The position numbers were made by a program, and so were the translations under genes. Below the pieces are notes generated by a model. It did no database searches and was not told the origin of the DNA. It saw nothing but the letters and a program-made list of their open reading frames with translations. From Holophagales bacterium UBA5704 (lineage in GTDB: Bacteria; Acidobacteriota; Thermoanaerobaculia; Multivoradales; UBA5704), in NCBI GenBank assembly GCA_002420005.1, contig DIHE01000146.1, positions 20,210-54,904 of the forward strand: DNA of 34,695 nt, read 5' to 3'. Positions 23,114 to 32,171 of the stretch are shown one piece after another; position 1 is the first letter of the stretch, and each line of letters opens with the position of its first letter.

Positions 23114-24139
23114 ATGAACATCCTGTTTTCCACCCGCGCCTTCCTCCCGTCGCTGGGCGGCCTGGAGCTGGGCACCGCACAGCTCGCCGAGGAGTTGACG
23201 CGCCTCGGCCACACCGTCGTCCTCCTCACCACCACACCCGGCGACGGACCCGACCGCTTCCCCTTCCGGGTCGTGCGCCGGCCCGGCTTCCGGGAGACGC
23301 TGCGCTGGATGCGGTGGTGCGACGTGGTGCATCAGCCGAATCTGAGCTTGAAGGGGATCTGGCCCCGGCTCGTGGTGCGCCGCCCCTGGGTGGTTTCGCA
23401 CCACAGCTGGTACCGGCGCGGCGACGGCCGCATCGCCTGGCAGGACCGGCTGAAGCGCTTCGTCCTGCGCCACGTCGAAGGCTCCATCGCGGTGAGCCGG
23501 GCGATGGCGGACGACCTCGTGCCGCGCCCGGTGGTCATCTTCAACGCTTATCGCGACCGGCTGTTCCGGCCTCTGCCCGGCATTGCACGCGATCGCGAGC
23601 TCGCGTTCCTGGGCCGCCTAGTCTCGGACAAAGGGGTGGACGTCCTGCTCGACGCCCTCGCCCTCCTCGCCGCGGACGGGCTCCGGCCGCGGCTCTCGGT
23701 GATCGGCGAGGGACCCGAACGGGCGGCGCTCGAAGAGCAGGCGCGGTGCCTCGGGCTCGGCACCGCGGTCTCGTTTCTCGGCGTGCGGACGGGCGAGGAC
23801 CTGGCGCAGCTCCTGCACCGCCACCAGATCCTGGTCGCCCCGTCGCGCTACCGCGAGCCCTTCGGCACCGTGGCGCTGGAAGGGATCGCCTGCGGCTGCG
23901 CCGTGGTGGGCTCGGCCGACGGCGGCCTGGTCGATGCCATCGGGCCGTGCGGCCGGACGTTCCCCAACGGGGACGCCGCGGCGCTGGCGCAGGTGCTCGC
24001 CGATCTGCTGCGCGACCCGGAACAGATCCGGGCGCTGCTGCGGCGGGCTCCGGAGCACCTGGCGTTCCAGACCGGTGAGAGAATCGCCCGCATGTACGCC
24101 GACGTTTTCGCGCAGGCGCGGGAGAAGGCCCGGCGATGA
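23114..24139 (+). CDS. GT4 glycosyltransferase
   Basis: This is a 341-residue GT-B transferase. It opens ILFSTRAFLPSLGGLELGTAQLAEEL, with the acceptor glycine loop, and has VVSHHSWYRRGDG, SIAVSRAMA and IFNAYRDRLFRP typical of the linker. The donor domain shows LAFLGRLVSDKGVDVLLDAL, VIGEGPERAALE, FLGVRTGEDLAQLL and PFGTVALEGIACGCAVVGS, where E-x7-E reads REPFGTVALE. The stop overlaps the Wzy-like start by four bases (ATGA). The start at 23114 has no strong ribosome binding site, 34 bases after the FkbM stop. Confidence 0.9.
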   Translation: MNILFSTRAFLPSLGGLELGTAQLAEELTRLGHTVVLLTTTPGDGPDRFPFRVVRRPGFRETLRWMRWCDVVHQPNLSLKGIWPRLVVRRPWVVSHHSWYRRGDGRIAWQDRLKRFVLRHVEGSIAVSRAMADDLVPRPVVIFNAYRDRLFRPLPGIARDRELAFLGRLVSDKGVDVLLDALALLAADGLRPRLSVIGEGPERAALEEQARCLGLGTAVSFLGVRTGEDLAQLLHRHQILVAPSRYREPFGTVALEGIACGCAVVGSADGGLVDAIGPCGRTFPNGDAAALAQVLADLLRDPEQIRALLRRAPEHLAFQTGERIARMYADVFAQAREKARR

Positions 24140-25581
24140 GACTCCTGCTCGTCGTCTTCGGCATCGGTGCCGCGTTCTGGGCCTTCCGGAACTGGCGGCT
24201 GGCGGTGCAGGCGTCGCTGGTCCTGCTGGTCCTCGAAGGAGCCATCCGCAAGTGGCTCTTCCTGGGCGCCCAGGATCTGATCTATTTCGCCAAGGACGCC
24301 CTTCTCCTCGCCGCCTTCGCCGGTTTCTGGATGGAATCGCGGCGCCGAGGGCGCAGCTGGCGTCCCAAAGAGCCCGTCCTGTACGGCTCCGTCGTCCTCG
24401 CCGCCGCGTTCGGCATGCTCCAGGTCTTCAATCCCGAGCTGCCGAGCCTCCCGGTGGGCGTGCTCGGCTTCAAGTCGTACTTCCTTTACGTCCCGCTGCT
24501 GTTCGTCCTGCCCAATCTGTTCACCACCGACGCCGCCCTGGCGCAGGCGCTGCGCCGGTTCCTCCTGCTCGCGATTCCGGTCGGCCTCCTCGCCGTCGCC
24601 CAGTTCTTCAGCTCGTCCACCAGCGCGCTCAACACCTATGCCCGGCCGACCGACTCGCTGACCAGTGCGTCGGCGATCACCTTCGGGACCTCGACCTTCG
24701 TGCGGGTCACCGCCACCTTCTCGTTCATCACCGGCTACTCCGCCTATCTGGTGACCATCGCGCTGCTGGCGCTCGCCTGGCTGGCGGCCACCCGCTGGCG
24801 GGTGCGCGGCAATGTGGAGATCTTCGCCGTCCTCGGCATCACCCTGCTGGGGATGCTGATGACCGGCTCGCGCGGTCCCGTGGTGCTGCTCGCCGCCCTC
24901 TTCCCCCTCTATTGGTGGCTCTCGGTGGCGCGGGAGAAACAGAGCGGCGCCACCTTCGGCCGCCTGCTCGTGGGCCTCGTCCTGCTCGGCGGATTCCTCG
25001 TCTTCGTCGGCCGCGACGCCCTCGGTGCCTTCCAGGGGCGCGCCGCCGGCTCGGGCAGCGAGATGGCGGCGCGCCTCCTCACACCTCTGCGGGCTCCCTA
25101 CGTGACGCTCCCACGCGCCGGGCTGCTGGGGTATGGGATCGGCTCGACCCATCAGGCTGCGCCGACGCTCGCCCCCCCGGGGCTCGTCCCGTTCAGTTGG
25201 CTGGGCGCCGGGAACATCGAGGTGGAGACCGGGCGCATCATGCTGGAGCTCGGCCCGGTCGGTTTCGTCCTGGTCTACCTCTCCCGGCTGGTGCTCACCT
25301 TCACGGCGCTGCGCCATGCGCTGCGGCTGCGCACCTTGTTTCACCGCTCGATCGCGGTCGCCTGCTTCCTCGCCCTGCTCGCCGCGATCCCCGGTGGGGT
25401 CGTGTTCGACGTCACCTCCGGCCTGCTGTACTGGCTCTGCGGCGGCCTGCTGTTTCTCGTCGTGCGTCTCGACGAGGACGCGGTGCGCGCCGCACAGAGG
25501 GCCGCGCGCGCCGCGGCGGCCGCGGCCGCCGCTCCTGCGGGTCCGCCCACGCCGGTGCCGGTTCGCGCGAGGCCGGCGTGA
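24136..25581 (+). CDS. Wzy/O-antigen ligase-like membrane protein
   Basis: This 481-residue protein has about ten to twelve hydrophobic helices and the layout of Wzy polymerases and O-antigen ligases: paired N-terminal helices, a central MTGSRGPVVLLAALFPLYWW helix pair, then a long polar loop (about 300-375, with LGYGIGSTHQAAP) that usually faces the periplasm and holds functional arginines and histidines. TGSRGP is a common element of ligase-like proteins. The last 35 residues are alanine- and proline-rich (AARAAAAAAAAPAGPP) and probably disordered. It overlaps both neighbours (ATGA at the start, GTGA at the end). It is likely to polymerise the glycan repeat units moved by the flippase. Which of polymerase or ligase cannot be told. 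Confidence 0.83.
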   Translation: MRLLLVVFGIGAAFWAFRNWRLAVQASLVLLVLEGAIRKWLFLGAQDLIYFAKDALLLAAFAGFWMESRRRGRSWRPKEPVLYGSVVLAAAFGMLQVFNPELPSLPVGVLGFKSYFLYVPLLFVLPNLFTTDAALAQALRRFLLLAIPVGLLAVAQFFSSSTSALNTYARPTDSLTSASAITFGTSTFVRVTATFSFITGYSAYLVTIALLALAWLAATRWRVRGNVEIFAVLGITLLGMLMTGSRGPVVLLAALFPLYWWLSVAREKQSGATFGRLLVGLVLLGGFLVFVGRDALGAFQGRAAGSGSEMAARLLTPLRAPYVTLPRAGLLGYGIGSTHQAAPTLAPPGLVPFSWLGAGNIEVETGRIMLELGPVGFVLVYLSRLVLTFTALRHALRLRTLFHRSIAVACFLALLAAIPGGVVFDVTSGLLYWLCGGLLFLVVRLDEDAVRAAQRAARAAAAAAAAPAGPPTPVPVRARPA

Positions 25582-26795
25582 CGGTCCTCGTCACCCACCC
25601 CGGCCGGCAGCACTCACACCAGGCCGCCCTCGCGCTCCAGCGCGGCGGCCAACTCGCCATCTACTGGGCGGGCGCCCCCTGCCTGGAAGAGCAAGGCCGG
25701 TACCTGCCGGCGGCGCTGTGGCGGCGGCTCATCCAGTACGCACCCGTGCCGCTCGATCCGCGGCGGGTCCGCTGGGCGCCGTGGGTGCCGGGGATGCGCC
25801 GGCTCGGCGACCGGCTCCTCCCCGCCGGGATCAACCGCGAGGTCGATTTCGCGGCCTGCCGCCTGTTCGACCACCGGGTGGCCCGCGGCCTCTCCTCGGT
25901 GGTGGACGACCCGCCGCTCACCGCCGTCCTCGCCTGCGAGATCTCGGCGCGGGCGACGTTTCGCGCCGCCCGGCGCCGCGGCCTCGCCACCCTCCTCGAC
26001 GCTCCTTCGATCCATTGGGCCGCCCAGGACCGCCTGCACGGCACGCTCGACCCGCCGGGGCTGCACCGCCGGATCGTCGCCGTCAAAGAGGAAGAGATCG
26101 ACCTCGCGGACTACGTCCTCACCGTCTCCGAGCTGGCGCGGCAGACCTACCTCGAGGCCGGCGTCCCCGCCGCCAAGGTGCACGCCGTACCGCTCGGCGC
26201 GGACCTTTCGCTCTTCCGGCCCGGCGCCGCGGAGCCGCACCGCGAAGGCTTCGTCTTCCTCTTCGCCGGGGCCTCGATCCACCGCAAGGGCTTCGACCTG
26301 CTCCTGGAGGCGTTCGCCGCGGTGGCGGCAGAGGTGCCCACGGCGCGCCTCCGCCTGGTGGGACCGGCGGGCGATGCGTTCCACCTGCTGGCGGGGTGCT
26401 CCGCGCTCCCCATCGACGTCACCGGACCCACCGATCAGAAGGGCCTCGCCGCCGCCTTCCACGCGGCCGACTGCCTGGTCCTTCCGTCGCGCAACGACTC
26501 CTACGCCATGGTCGTCCCCGAAGCGCTCGCCGCCGGCCTGCCGGTGATCGTGTCGGAGATGGTGGGAGCGAAAGACCTGGTGCGCGAAGGCGAAAACGGA
26601 TGGATCGTCCCGGCGCTCGACGCGGCGCCGCTCGCCGCGCGGATGCTCGCCTGCGCCCGCGATCCGCAGGGCGTCCGCGGCCTGCGCGACGCCTGCCGGC
26701 GCTCGGCCGAAGCGGCGACCTGGGAGGGGTACGCGGTGCGCTTCCTCGCGCTGCTCGACCGGCTCGGCGTGCTGGGAGCTGCGGAATCCGTCTGA
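25578..26795 (+). CDS. GT4 glycosyltransferase (last gene of the glycan cluster)
   Basis: This 405-residue GT-B transferase begins with GTG (overlap GTGA). The N-terminal half starts TVLVTHPGRQHSHQAALAL and includes DAPSIHWAAQDRL and YVLTVSELARQTYLEAGVP. The donor half has FVFLFAGASIHRKGFDLLLEAF, LVGPAGDAFHLL, LPSRNDSYAMVVPEALAAGLP and VREGENGWIVPALD. In the E-x7-E position it reads NDSYAMVVPEAL, so the first glutamate is replaced by an asparagine/aspartate pair, as in some GT4 groups. Thirty-four bases separate it from the exporter gene. Confidence 0.9.
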   Translation: MTVLVTHPGRQHSHQAALALQRGGQLAIYWAGAPCLEEQGRYLPAALWRRLIQYAPVPLDPRRVRWAPWVPGMRRLGDRLLPAGINREVDFAACRLFDHRVARGLSSVVDDPPLTAVLACEISARATFRAARRRGLATLLDAPSIHWAAQDRLHGTLDPPGLHRRIVAVKEEEIDLADYVLTVSELARQTYLEAGVPAAKVHAVPLGADLSLFRPGAAEPHREGFVFLFAGASIHRKGFDLLLEAFAAVAAEVPTARLRLVGPAGDAFHLLAGCSALPIDVTGPTDQKGLAAAFHAADCLVLPSRNDSYAMVVPEALAAGLPVIVSEMVGAKDLVREGENGWIVPALDAAPLAARMLACARDPQGVRGLRDACRRSAEAATWEGYAVRFLALLDRLGVLGAAESV

Positions 26796-26829
26796 GCCCG
26801 GCTCGTTCCTCGCCTCACCAGGCACCTGG

Positions 26830-29166
26830 ATGGGTATGAGGACTCCTGCTCCACCCACCGACCCGCGGCCGGTGGGGCCGGTGCGCTTCGCCTTGCGCCA
26901 TCCGGTGGCCGTGCTCGCCGCCTGGGGAGCCGCGCTCCTGCTCGCCGTGCCCGGGCTCGGCCGGTTGGAGCTGCGCACCGACGGCCATGCGCTCGTGCCG
27001 CCCGACGCTCCGGCCGTCCTGCGCGACGCCGAGGTCCGCGCAACGTTCGGCCTGCGCGACCAGCTCCTGGTTCTCCTGGAGCCGGAGGACCCGGCCGGGG
27101 TGTACAACCCGGGGACGCTCTCCCGGCTCGCCGCGCTCACCGAGGCGCTGGCGGCCCTGCCGGGGGTGGGACGGGAGAACGTGCGCAGCCTGGCGACGGA
27201 ACGCAGCAGCCGCTACGATGCGGTGCGCCGCGACTTCCTGCCCCTGTTCGAGCCGTTCCCGCGCACCTCCGGCCAGATCGCCGAGCTGCGCGACGAAGTG
27301 GCCTGGCTCGATCTCCCCGTCGGTCTCCTGGTGGCCCGGGACGGCTCCGCCGCCACCGTGGTGGTGGGCGCTCCCCCGGCGGACGCCGACCGCGACCGCT
27401 ATGCCCTCTGGCGACAGGTCGACGCGGCGGCCCGGCGCTTTGCCGATGCCGGCCACCGGGTCACGGTGGTCGGCGCCCCGGCGGCGGAAGCGCTCCTCGG
27501 CCGCCACGTCCTCGCCGACCTGCGCCTCCTCGTCCCCGCCGCCCTGCTGCTCGTCGCAGCGCTCCTCTACGCCGGCTCGCGGCGCCTCGCACCGGTCGGC
27601 CTCGGCCTGGGCAAGACCGGCACCTGCCTGCTCCTCCTGTTCGGCGGCATGGGCTGGGTGGGGGCTCCGGTCTACCTGACCACCGCGGTGCTGCCGGTGA
27701 TCCTGGTCGCCGTCGGGCTGGCCGACGAGATCCACCTTCTCGCGCTCTACCGCCGCCTCCTGGCCACCACGGCGCCGGCCGAAGCCCGGGAACGCACCTT
27801 CCGCGAGCTCGGGCATGCCGTCATCCTCGCCCTGGTGACCACCATGACCGGCTTCGGCTCGTTCGCCCTCGCGCCGATCCCCGCCCTGGCCCATTTCGGC
27901 ACGGTGGCCGCCGCGGGTGTCGGTCTCTGCCTCCTCTTCTCCTTGACCGCCACCCCCGCCGCCCTCGCCGTCCTGCCGGCGGACGCCTTCCGCGCTCCCG
28001 CCGGCTCCCCCTTGCCGCCGGGCCATCGCTTTTTCGAGACGCTCGCCGGGCGCATCGCAGAGCGTCCCCGCATGGTCCTCGCCTCTCTGCTCGTGGTCAC
28101 GGCGGCCGTCGCGGCGGGCATCTACCGGCTGGAGGTCCAGGACAGCTGGCTGGAGGGCTTCTCCCCCCGCAGCGAGCTGCGCCGGGCGACCGCCCGGCTC
28201 GACGAGCAGTTCCTCGGCTCGCACCGCCTGCTGCTGGAAGTCCGCTTCACCGCCGCCGGCGCACCGCCCCGGGCGCTGCTCGACCCGCAGGTGCTCGAAC
28301 GGCTCGGCGAGCTCGAAGCCCGCCTGCGCACAGCCCCCGGCGTCGGCGGCGTCCTCGGACCCCACCGCCTGCTCACCACCGCCGCCGGCATCGCCGGCGG
28401 CGACGTCCGTTTCCGCCAGATCCGGCGCCGCCCGGAGTGGAATGCCGTGCTCTATGCGCAGGCGGATCGCTTCCTCGGACGCCAGACCCGCCTGCAACTG
28501 GTCAACGCCGACTACTCGCGCGGCATCGTCGAGGTCTTCCTGCGCCACGCCAACTACCGCGACACCGCCGCGCTGATCGCCGCCGTACGCTCGCTGGAAC
28601 GGGAGCGCATCGCCCCTCTGGGCGGCAGCATCACCTTCGCCGGAGATGTGGCGGTCAGCCAGGAGATGATCCCCGCCATCGTCGACGGCCAGATCTGGTC
28701 CCTCGCCGGAGCCCTGCTCGGCTCGGCGCTCACCGTCGCCCTCGGCCTGCGCAAACCCGGGGCCGGCCTGGCCGCGATCTGCCCGGCCCTGGGCGCGATC
28801 CTCTGGACCTTCGGCCTCATGGGCTGGCTCGGCATCCCTCTCGGAGTGGCCACGTCCATGTTCTGCGCCATCACTCTCGGCATCGGCGACGACTACGCCA
28901 TCCACTTCCTCGAACGGCGGGAGCTGGCCCTGCGCAGCGGCGAGCCCCACCCGACCCGCAGCGCCCTGGTGGACGCCGGCCCGGCCATCCTCTGGGACGC
29001 CCTGGTGATCGCCCTCGGGTTCAGCCTGCTCGCCGCCTCCCAGGTGCCGGCCAACCGCCGGCTCGGCCTCCTGCTCGGCCTCGCCCTCCTCACCGCCGCC
29101 ACGTTCACCCTCGTCGGAGTGAGCGCTCTCTTGATGACTCGCGATGACAGGCCGCCACGCGATTGA
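26830..29166 (+). CDS. RND/MMPL-family exporter
   Basis: This is a 778-residue transporter with the RND pattern of two similar halves. Each has a single helix, a large extracytoplasmic loop, and a block of five helices (about 28-46, 215-395, 415-432 and 620-770). Proton-relay-type segments are visible in the two halves: VGLADEIHLLALYRR in the first and GIGDDYAIHFLERRE in the second, each with an acidic residue in the fourth helix of its block. This matches MMPL/HpnN-type exporters, which move lipids or hopanoids, more than multidrug AcrB. No membrane-fusion or outer-membrane partner lies nearby. ATG at 26830 and 26836 are both possible. It may be read from the glycan operon, perhaps exporting a lipid linked to it, but that is inference. 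Confidence 0.87.
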   Translation: MGMRTPAPPTDPRPVGPVRFALRHPVAVLAAWGAALLLAVPGLGRLELRTDGHALVPPDAPAVLRDAEVRATFGLRDQLLVLLEPEDPAGVYNPGTLSRLAALTEALAALPGVGRENVRSLATERSSRYDAVRRDFLPLFEPFPRTSGQIAELRDEVAWLDLPVGLLVARDGSAATVVVGAPPADADRDRYALWRQVDAAARRFADAGHRVTVVGAPAAEALLGRHVLADLRLLVPAALLLVAALLYAGSRRLAPVGLGLGKTGTCLLLLFGGMGWVGAPVYLTTAVLPVILVAVGLADEIHLLALYRRLLATTAPAEARERTFRELGHAVILALVTTMTGFGSFALAPIPALAHFGTVAAAGVGLCLLFSLTATPAALAVLPADAFRAPAGSPLPPGHRFFETLAGRIAERPRMVLASLLVVTAAVAAGIYRLEVQDSWLEGFSPRSELRRATARLDEQFLGSHRLLLEVRFTAAGAPPRALLDPQVLERLGELEARLRTAPGVGGVLGPHRLLTTAAGIAGGDVRFRQIRRRPEWNAVLYAQADRFLGRQTRLQLVNADYSRGIVEVFLRHANYRDTAALIAAVRSLERERIAPLGGSITFAGDVAVSQEMIPAIVDGQIWSLAGALLGSALTVALGLRKPGAGLAAICPALGAILWTFGLMGWLGIPLGVATSMFCAITLGIGDDYAIHFLERRELALRSGEPHPTRSALVDAGPAILWDALVIALGFSLLAASQVPANRRLGLLLGLALLTAATFTLVGVSALLMTRDDRPPRD

Positions 29167-29270
29167 ACGATCTCATCTTTCTTTGTCCCGTTTTCCGCCG
29201 CTCAAGCACCTTCCCTTATGTAGGGTTGTTGATCACGTCGATCATGAACCAGCCTGAGAGGAGCGTTTCA

Positions 29271-30074
29271 ATGAAGACACGTGTTCTCGCATTGTGCCTC
29301 GTCACCGCCCTGTGCTCGCTCGCGCTGTCGGCGCAGAACATCCCCCCGGGGGATGACGTCTGGGACAGCCTGGGCGGCGGTTCCACGGACGTCACCCTCA
29401 CCTCGGCCGACTGGCTCGCCTTGTGCGGGGCCAGCGTTCCGGACACGGCGGTCCAGCTCAAGGGCTTCAACATCCCGGGTCTGGGAACGGGAGACACCTC
29501 GGTCGAACGCATCGATGCGGCGAACCTGCCGGGCATCGGATCGACCGCGAGAATCAGCATCCAGCTCAAGGCCCTGTCGCTGGTCAATGACGGCGCCCAT
29601 CCTTGCAGCCCGAACACCCTTCGGGTCAAGGCGGACAGCCACCAGGAGAAAGGCACGATGACGATCACGAAGACGAGCGCCGCCGGCGGAACGTTCTTCG
29701 CCACCGTGCCGGTGAATGCCGTCATCGAGGCCGTCAATTCCTCCGGTGCCGTGATCGGCTCGACCACCGTCAGCGGTTCCCTGGATGACGAGAGCGCCAG
29801 CCCCTGGAGCTACAATCCCCCGAGCAGCGGCGCCCCGGTGGCGGGTCCCTGGTATCCGGGCGTCGATCCGGTGACGAAGCTGCCGGTTCGCGTCTGCCGC
29901 ATCGGCAAGAAGATCCTCCCCGCCCGCCACTGCTATCGGCCGCGGCCGAAGTGCAAGGCGATCTCGCCCGTCCCGGTGGACACGGCGTCCGCCGCGGCGA
30001 TCGAGATCGGCACCGACATCGACGTCATTGCGGTCGAAACCTGCACCCTGACCGCGCAAACGACGACGAACTGA
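29271..30074 (+). CDS. Secreted protein of unknown function
   Basis: I do not recognise this 267-residue protein. It has a standard signal peptide (MKTRVLALCLVTALCSLALSAQ, likely cut after LSA), then a mature part with GFNIPGLGTGDTSVERID, KADSHQEKGTMTITK and a cysteine-containing C-terminal part (VCRIGKKILPARHCYRPRPKC). About seven cysteines remain after cleavage, so disulfides are likely. There are no enzyme motifs, lipobox or membrane segment. The start is fixed by AGGAG seven bases before the ATG at 29271. In-frame upstream codons from 29163 lack such a site. The 104-base gap to the exporter contains no clear promoter. A perfect hairpin follows the stop. Confidence 0.72.
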   Translation: MKTRVLALCLVTALCSLALSAQNIPPGDDVWDSLGGGSTDVTLTSADWLALCGASVPDTAVQLKGFNIPGLGTGDTSVERIDAANLPGIGSTARISIQLKALSLVNDGAHPCSPNTLRVKADSHQEKGTMTITKTSAAGGTFFATVPVNAVIEAVNSSGAVIGSTTVSGSLDDESASPWSYNPPSSGAPVAGPWYPGVDPVTKLPVRVCRIGKKILPARHCYRPRPKCKAISPVPVDTASAAAIEIGTDIDVIAVETCTLTAQTTTN

Positions 30075-30087
30075 CGCCCCGTTGCCG

Positions 30088-30120
30088 ATCGGCGCCGCGA
30101 GCCCCTGTCGCGGCGCCGAT
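30088..30120. terminator. 13-bp perfect hairpin between convergent genes
   Basis: ATCGGCGCCGCGA (30088-30100) and TCGCGGCGCCGAT (30108-30120) pair perfectly around a 7-base loop. It lies between the secreted-protein gene and the convergent O-methyltransferase gene, so it can serve both. No T-tract is present. Confidence 0.6.
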
Positions 30121-30129
30121 GCCTCTTCC

Positions 30130-31185
30130 TCAACCCCTGCGGCCGCTCTTGACCGCCGCCTGGAGCCCCGCGCCGGGCGCAGTGCGCAAGCGCAGCGGCT
30201 TCCTGGGCCGCAGACCGGCGGCGCGCATCCAGTCCGCCATCTGCTCGAAGGTCCAGGCCCCCGATGCGCTGGTCAGCGCGAAGTACAGATCGAGCAGGCC
30301 GCCGATCTGCCCCCCTTCCCCCGGCGTGCGCGGACGCACCAGCTCCAGCAGGGCCAGAACGCCTCCGGGCCGGAGAGCCTCGGCGAGGCGCCCGACCAGA
30401 TCCTGGTTGGTGGGCTCGTCGAAGTGGTGCACGAGCTGCGCGACCAGAATGACATCGTAGCGCTCGCGGCCGAAGTCCGCCGTCCGCGCGTCGCCGGCCT
30501 GATGGACCACGCGGTCGCCCATCCCCTGGGCTGCGAGGAGCGGGGCCGCGGTCGCCAGCGCCTCGGGCAGGTCGAGCACCACGGCACGCAGGGCCGGATG
30601 GCGCCGGCAGAGGGCGGCGGCGTGGAAGCCGTGCGCTCCGCCGACGTCGAGCAGGTCGCGAGCCCCCCGCGGCACCGGCGCCCGCCGCGCCAGCTCCGCC
30701 GCCGCCAGCCGGGCCACGGCGAGCATGCCGCGCTGGTAGAGCGCCCACTGGTCCGCCGTCATCTCGCGGTGGATGGCGAGCGGCGCGCCGGTTTGCAGGT
30801 AGTCGTCGAGGCGGCCGATCCACTCCCATTCCTGGTAGCGGTAGAGCAGGCTGTCGTGCAGGGAGAGCGGGCTGCCCGGTGCGAGCCATGTCCGCGCCCG
30901 CGGCGTGAGGCCGTAGCGCTCTTCGTCGAAAGCCAGGTAGCCGCAGCCCACCAGGGTGTCGAGCAGCGTCCGCGTCGCCGCCGGATGCAGGCCGCAGCGC
31001 GCGGCGATCTCGCCGGCCGGCCGCGGCGCGTCCACCAGCGCCTCGATCACCCCGAACCGCGCCGCCGCCATCAAGGCCCGGGTGAGGAGGAGGGGGGGCA
31101 GCGTCTCGCCCAGCGGCACCGGCACCCGGCCGAGCGCCAGGGCCGCCGCCTCCAGCGGGTTCTCGGGGATCAGGCCGATCTTCAC
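30130..31185 (-). CDS. O-methyltransferase of the winged-helix/SAM type
   Basis: This 351-residue protein resembles small-molecule O-methyltransferases (acetylserotonin or hydroxyneurosporene type). The N-terminal winged-helix dimerisation domain includes AARFGVIEALVDAPRPAGEIAARCGLHP and LGCGYLA-like GCGYLAFDEERYGLT. The Rossmann domain has LLDVGGAHGFHAAALC (178-193), VVLDLPEAL, and VAQLVHHFDEPTN, where the histidine pair sits at the usual catalytic position. The GTG at 31185 overlaps the stop of the pseudouridine synthase gene (GTGA) and has GGAGGA just upstream. The acceptor is unknown: no pigment or quinone pathway gene lies nearby. Confidence 0.85.
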   Translation of the reverse strand: MKIGLIPENPLEAAALALGRVPVPLGETLPPLLLTRALMAAARFGVIEALVDAPRPAGEIAARCGLHPAATRTLLDTLVGCGYLAFDEERYGLTPRARTWLAPGSPLSLHDSLLYRYQEWEWIGRLDDYLQTGAPLAIHREMTADQWALYQRGMLAVARLAAAELARRAPVPRGARDLLDVGGAHGFHAAALCRRHPALRAVVLDLPEALATAAPLLAAQGMGDRVVHQAGDARTADFGRERYDVILVAQLVHHFDEPTNQDLVGRLAEALRPGGVLALLELVRPRTPGEGGQIGGLLDLYFALTSASGAWTFEQMADWMRAAGLRPRKPLRLRTAPGAGLQAAVKSGRRG

Positions 31186-32171
31186 AGGTCCTCCGGCAAG
31201 GGAGACAGACCGGCCGCCGCGAGCAGGCCGGCCACGTCTGACGGCACCGGCGCCACCACCTCCAGGGCGGCGCCGGTCCATGGATGGGGAAAGCGCAGGC
31301 GCCACGCATGCAACGCCTGGCGGGGAAACGCGCGGCACCGGTCGGCCAGGTCCGGATCGCCCAGCCCTTTCCAGCGCGGCGCGCCATACACCGGATCGCC
31401 GACGATCGGCATCCCCTCGGCTTCCAGGTGCACGCGGATCTGGTGCGTCCGGCCGGTCAGCAGCCGGCAGCGCAGGAGCGCGATCCCGGGTTCCGCGCCC
31501 GGCGTCTCCGCGAGGCGCTCCCAGAGCGTCGAGGCCGTCTGCCCCTCGCTGCGCGAGGTCGTCCGGCGCCGCGGGTCCTGCGGATCGCGCAGGATGCGCC
31601 GGTCGATCCTCCCCTTGGGCAGTGGCACCGGGCCGTAGACCACCGCCAGGTACTCCTTCTCCACCGCACCGCCGCGCAGGATGCGGGTGAGCCGCGCGTG
31701 CACCCCCGGCGCCTTGGCGACCAGCAGCACGCCGGAGGTGCCGCGGTCGAGCCGGCTCACCAGGCCGGCGCCGCCCTCCGCCTTCCCCAGGTGGAAGAGC
31801 AGGGCGTTGACCAGCGTGCCGTCCGCATGCCCCGGGGTGGGATGGGCCACCATGCCGGGCGGCTTGTCCACCGCGAGGAGCGCGTCGTCCTCATAGAGGA
31901 TGGAGAGCGGGATGTTTTGCGCCACGGGCGGCGGGTGCGGCCGGGCACCGGGAAAGAGGACCTCCACCTCGGCCCCCGGCCGCAGCCGCAGCGAGGACCG
32001 TGTGACGGCCGCGCCGTCCACCCGCACCCGCCCGGCGTCGATCCACTCCTGGATGCGGGTACGCGAAAGGCGCGGAATGTCCGCCAGATGCCGCACCACG
32101 AGGCGGTCGAGCCGCTCGGGCTCCTCGCCTCGGACGGTGCGGAAGAGCCGGGATGACGGTGCCTCGCTCAC
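31182..32171 (-). CDS. RluA/RluD-family rRNA pseudouridine synthase
   Basis: This is a 329-residue enzyme that converts uridine to pseudouridine, most likely in 23S rRNA. It has an N-terminal S4 RNA-binding domain (about 18-72, RLSRTRIQEWIDAGRVRVDG), ILYEDDALLAVDKPPGMVAHPTPGH, and the catalytic loop SRLDRGTSGVLLVAK (139-153) with D142, where most relatives have HRLD. LLTGRTHQIRVHL (238-250) and PIVGDPVYG complete the family pattern. The S4 plus catalytic layout fits RluD or RluC, and its exact target cannot be assigned. The GTG at 32171 overlaps the amidohydrolase stop (GTGA). Confidence 0.92.
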   Translation of the reverse strand: MSEAPSSRLFRTVRGEEPERLDRLVVRHLADIPRLSRTRIQEWIDAGRVRVDGAAVTRSSLRLRPGAEVEVLFPGARPHPPPVAQNIPLSILYEDDALLAVDKPPGMVAHPTPGHADGTLVNALLFHLGKAEGGAGLVSRLDRGTSGVLLVAKAPGVHARLTRILRGGAVEKEYLAVVYGPVPLPKGRIDRRILRDPQDPRRRTTSRSEGQTASTLWERLAETPGAEPGIALLRCRLLTGRTHQIRVHLEAEGMPIVGDPVYGAPRWKGLGDPDLADRCRAFPRQALHAWRLRFPHPWTGAALEVVAPVPSDVAGLLAAAGLSPLPEDL

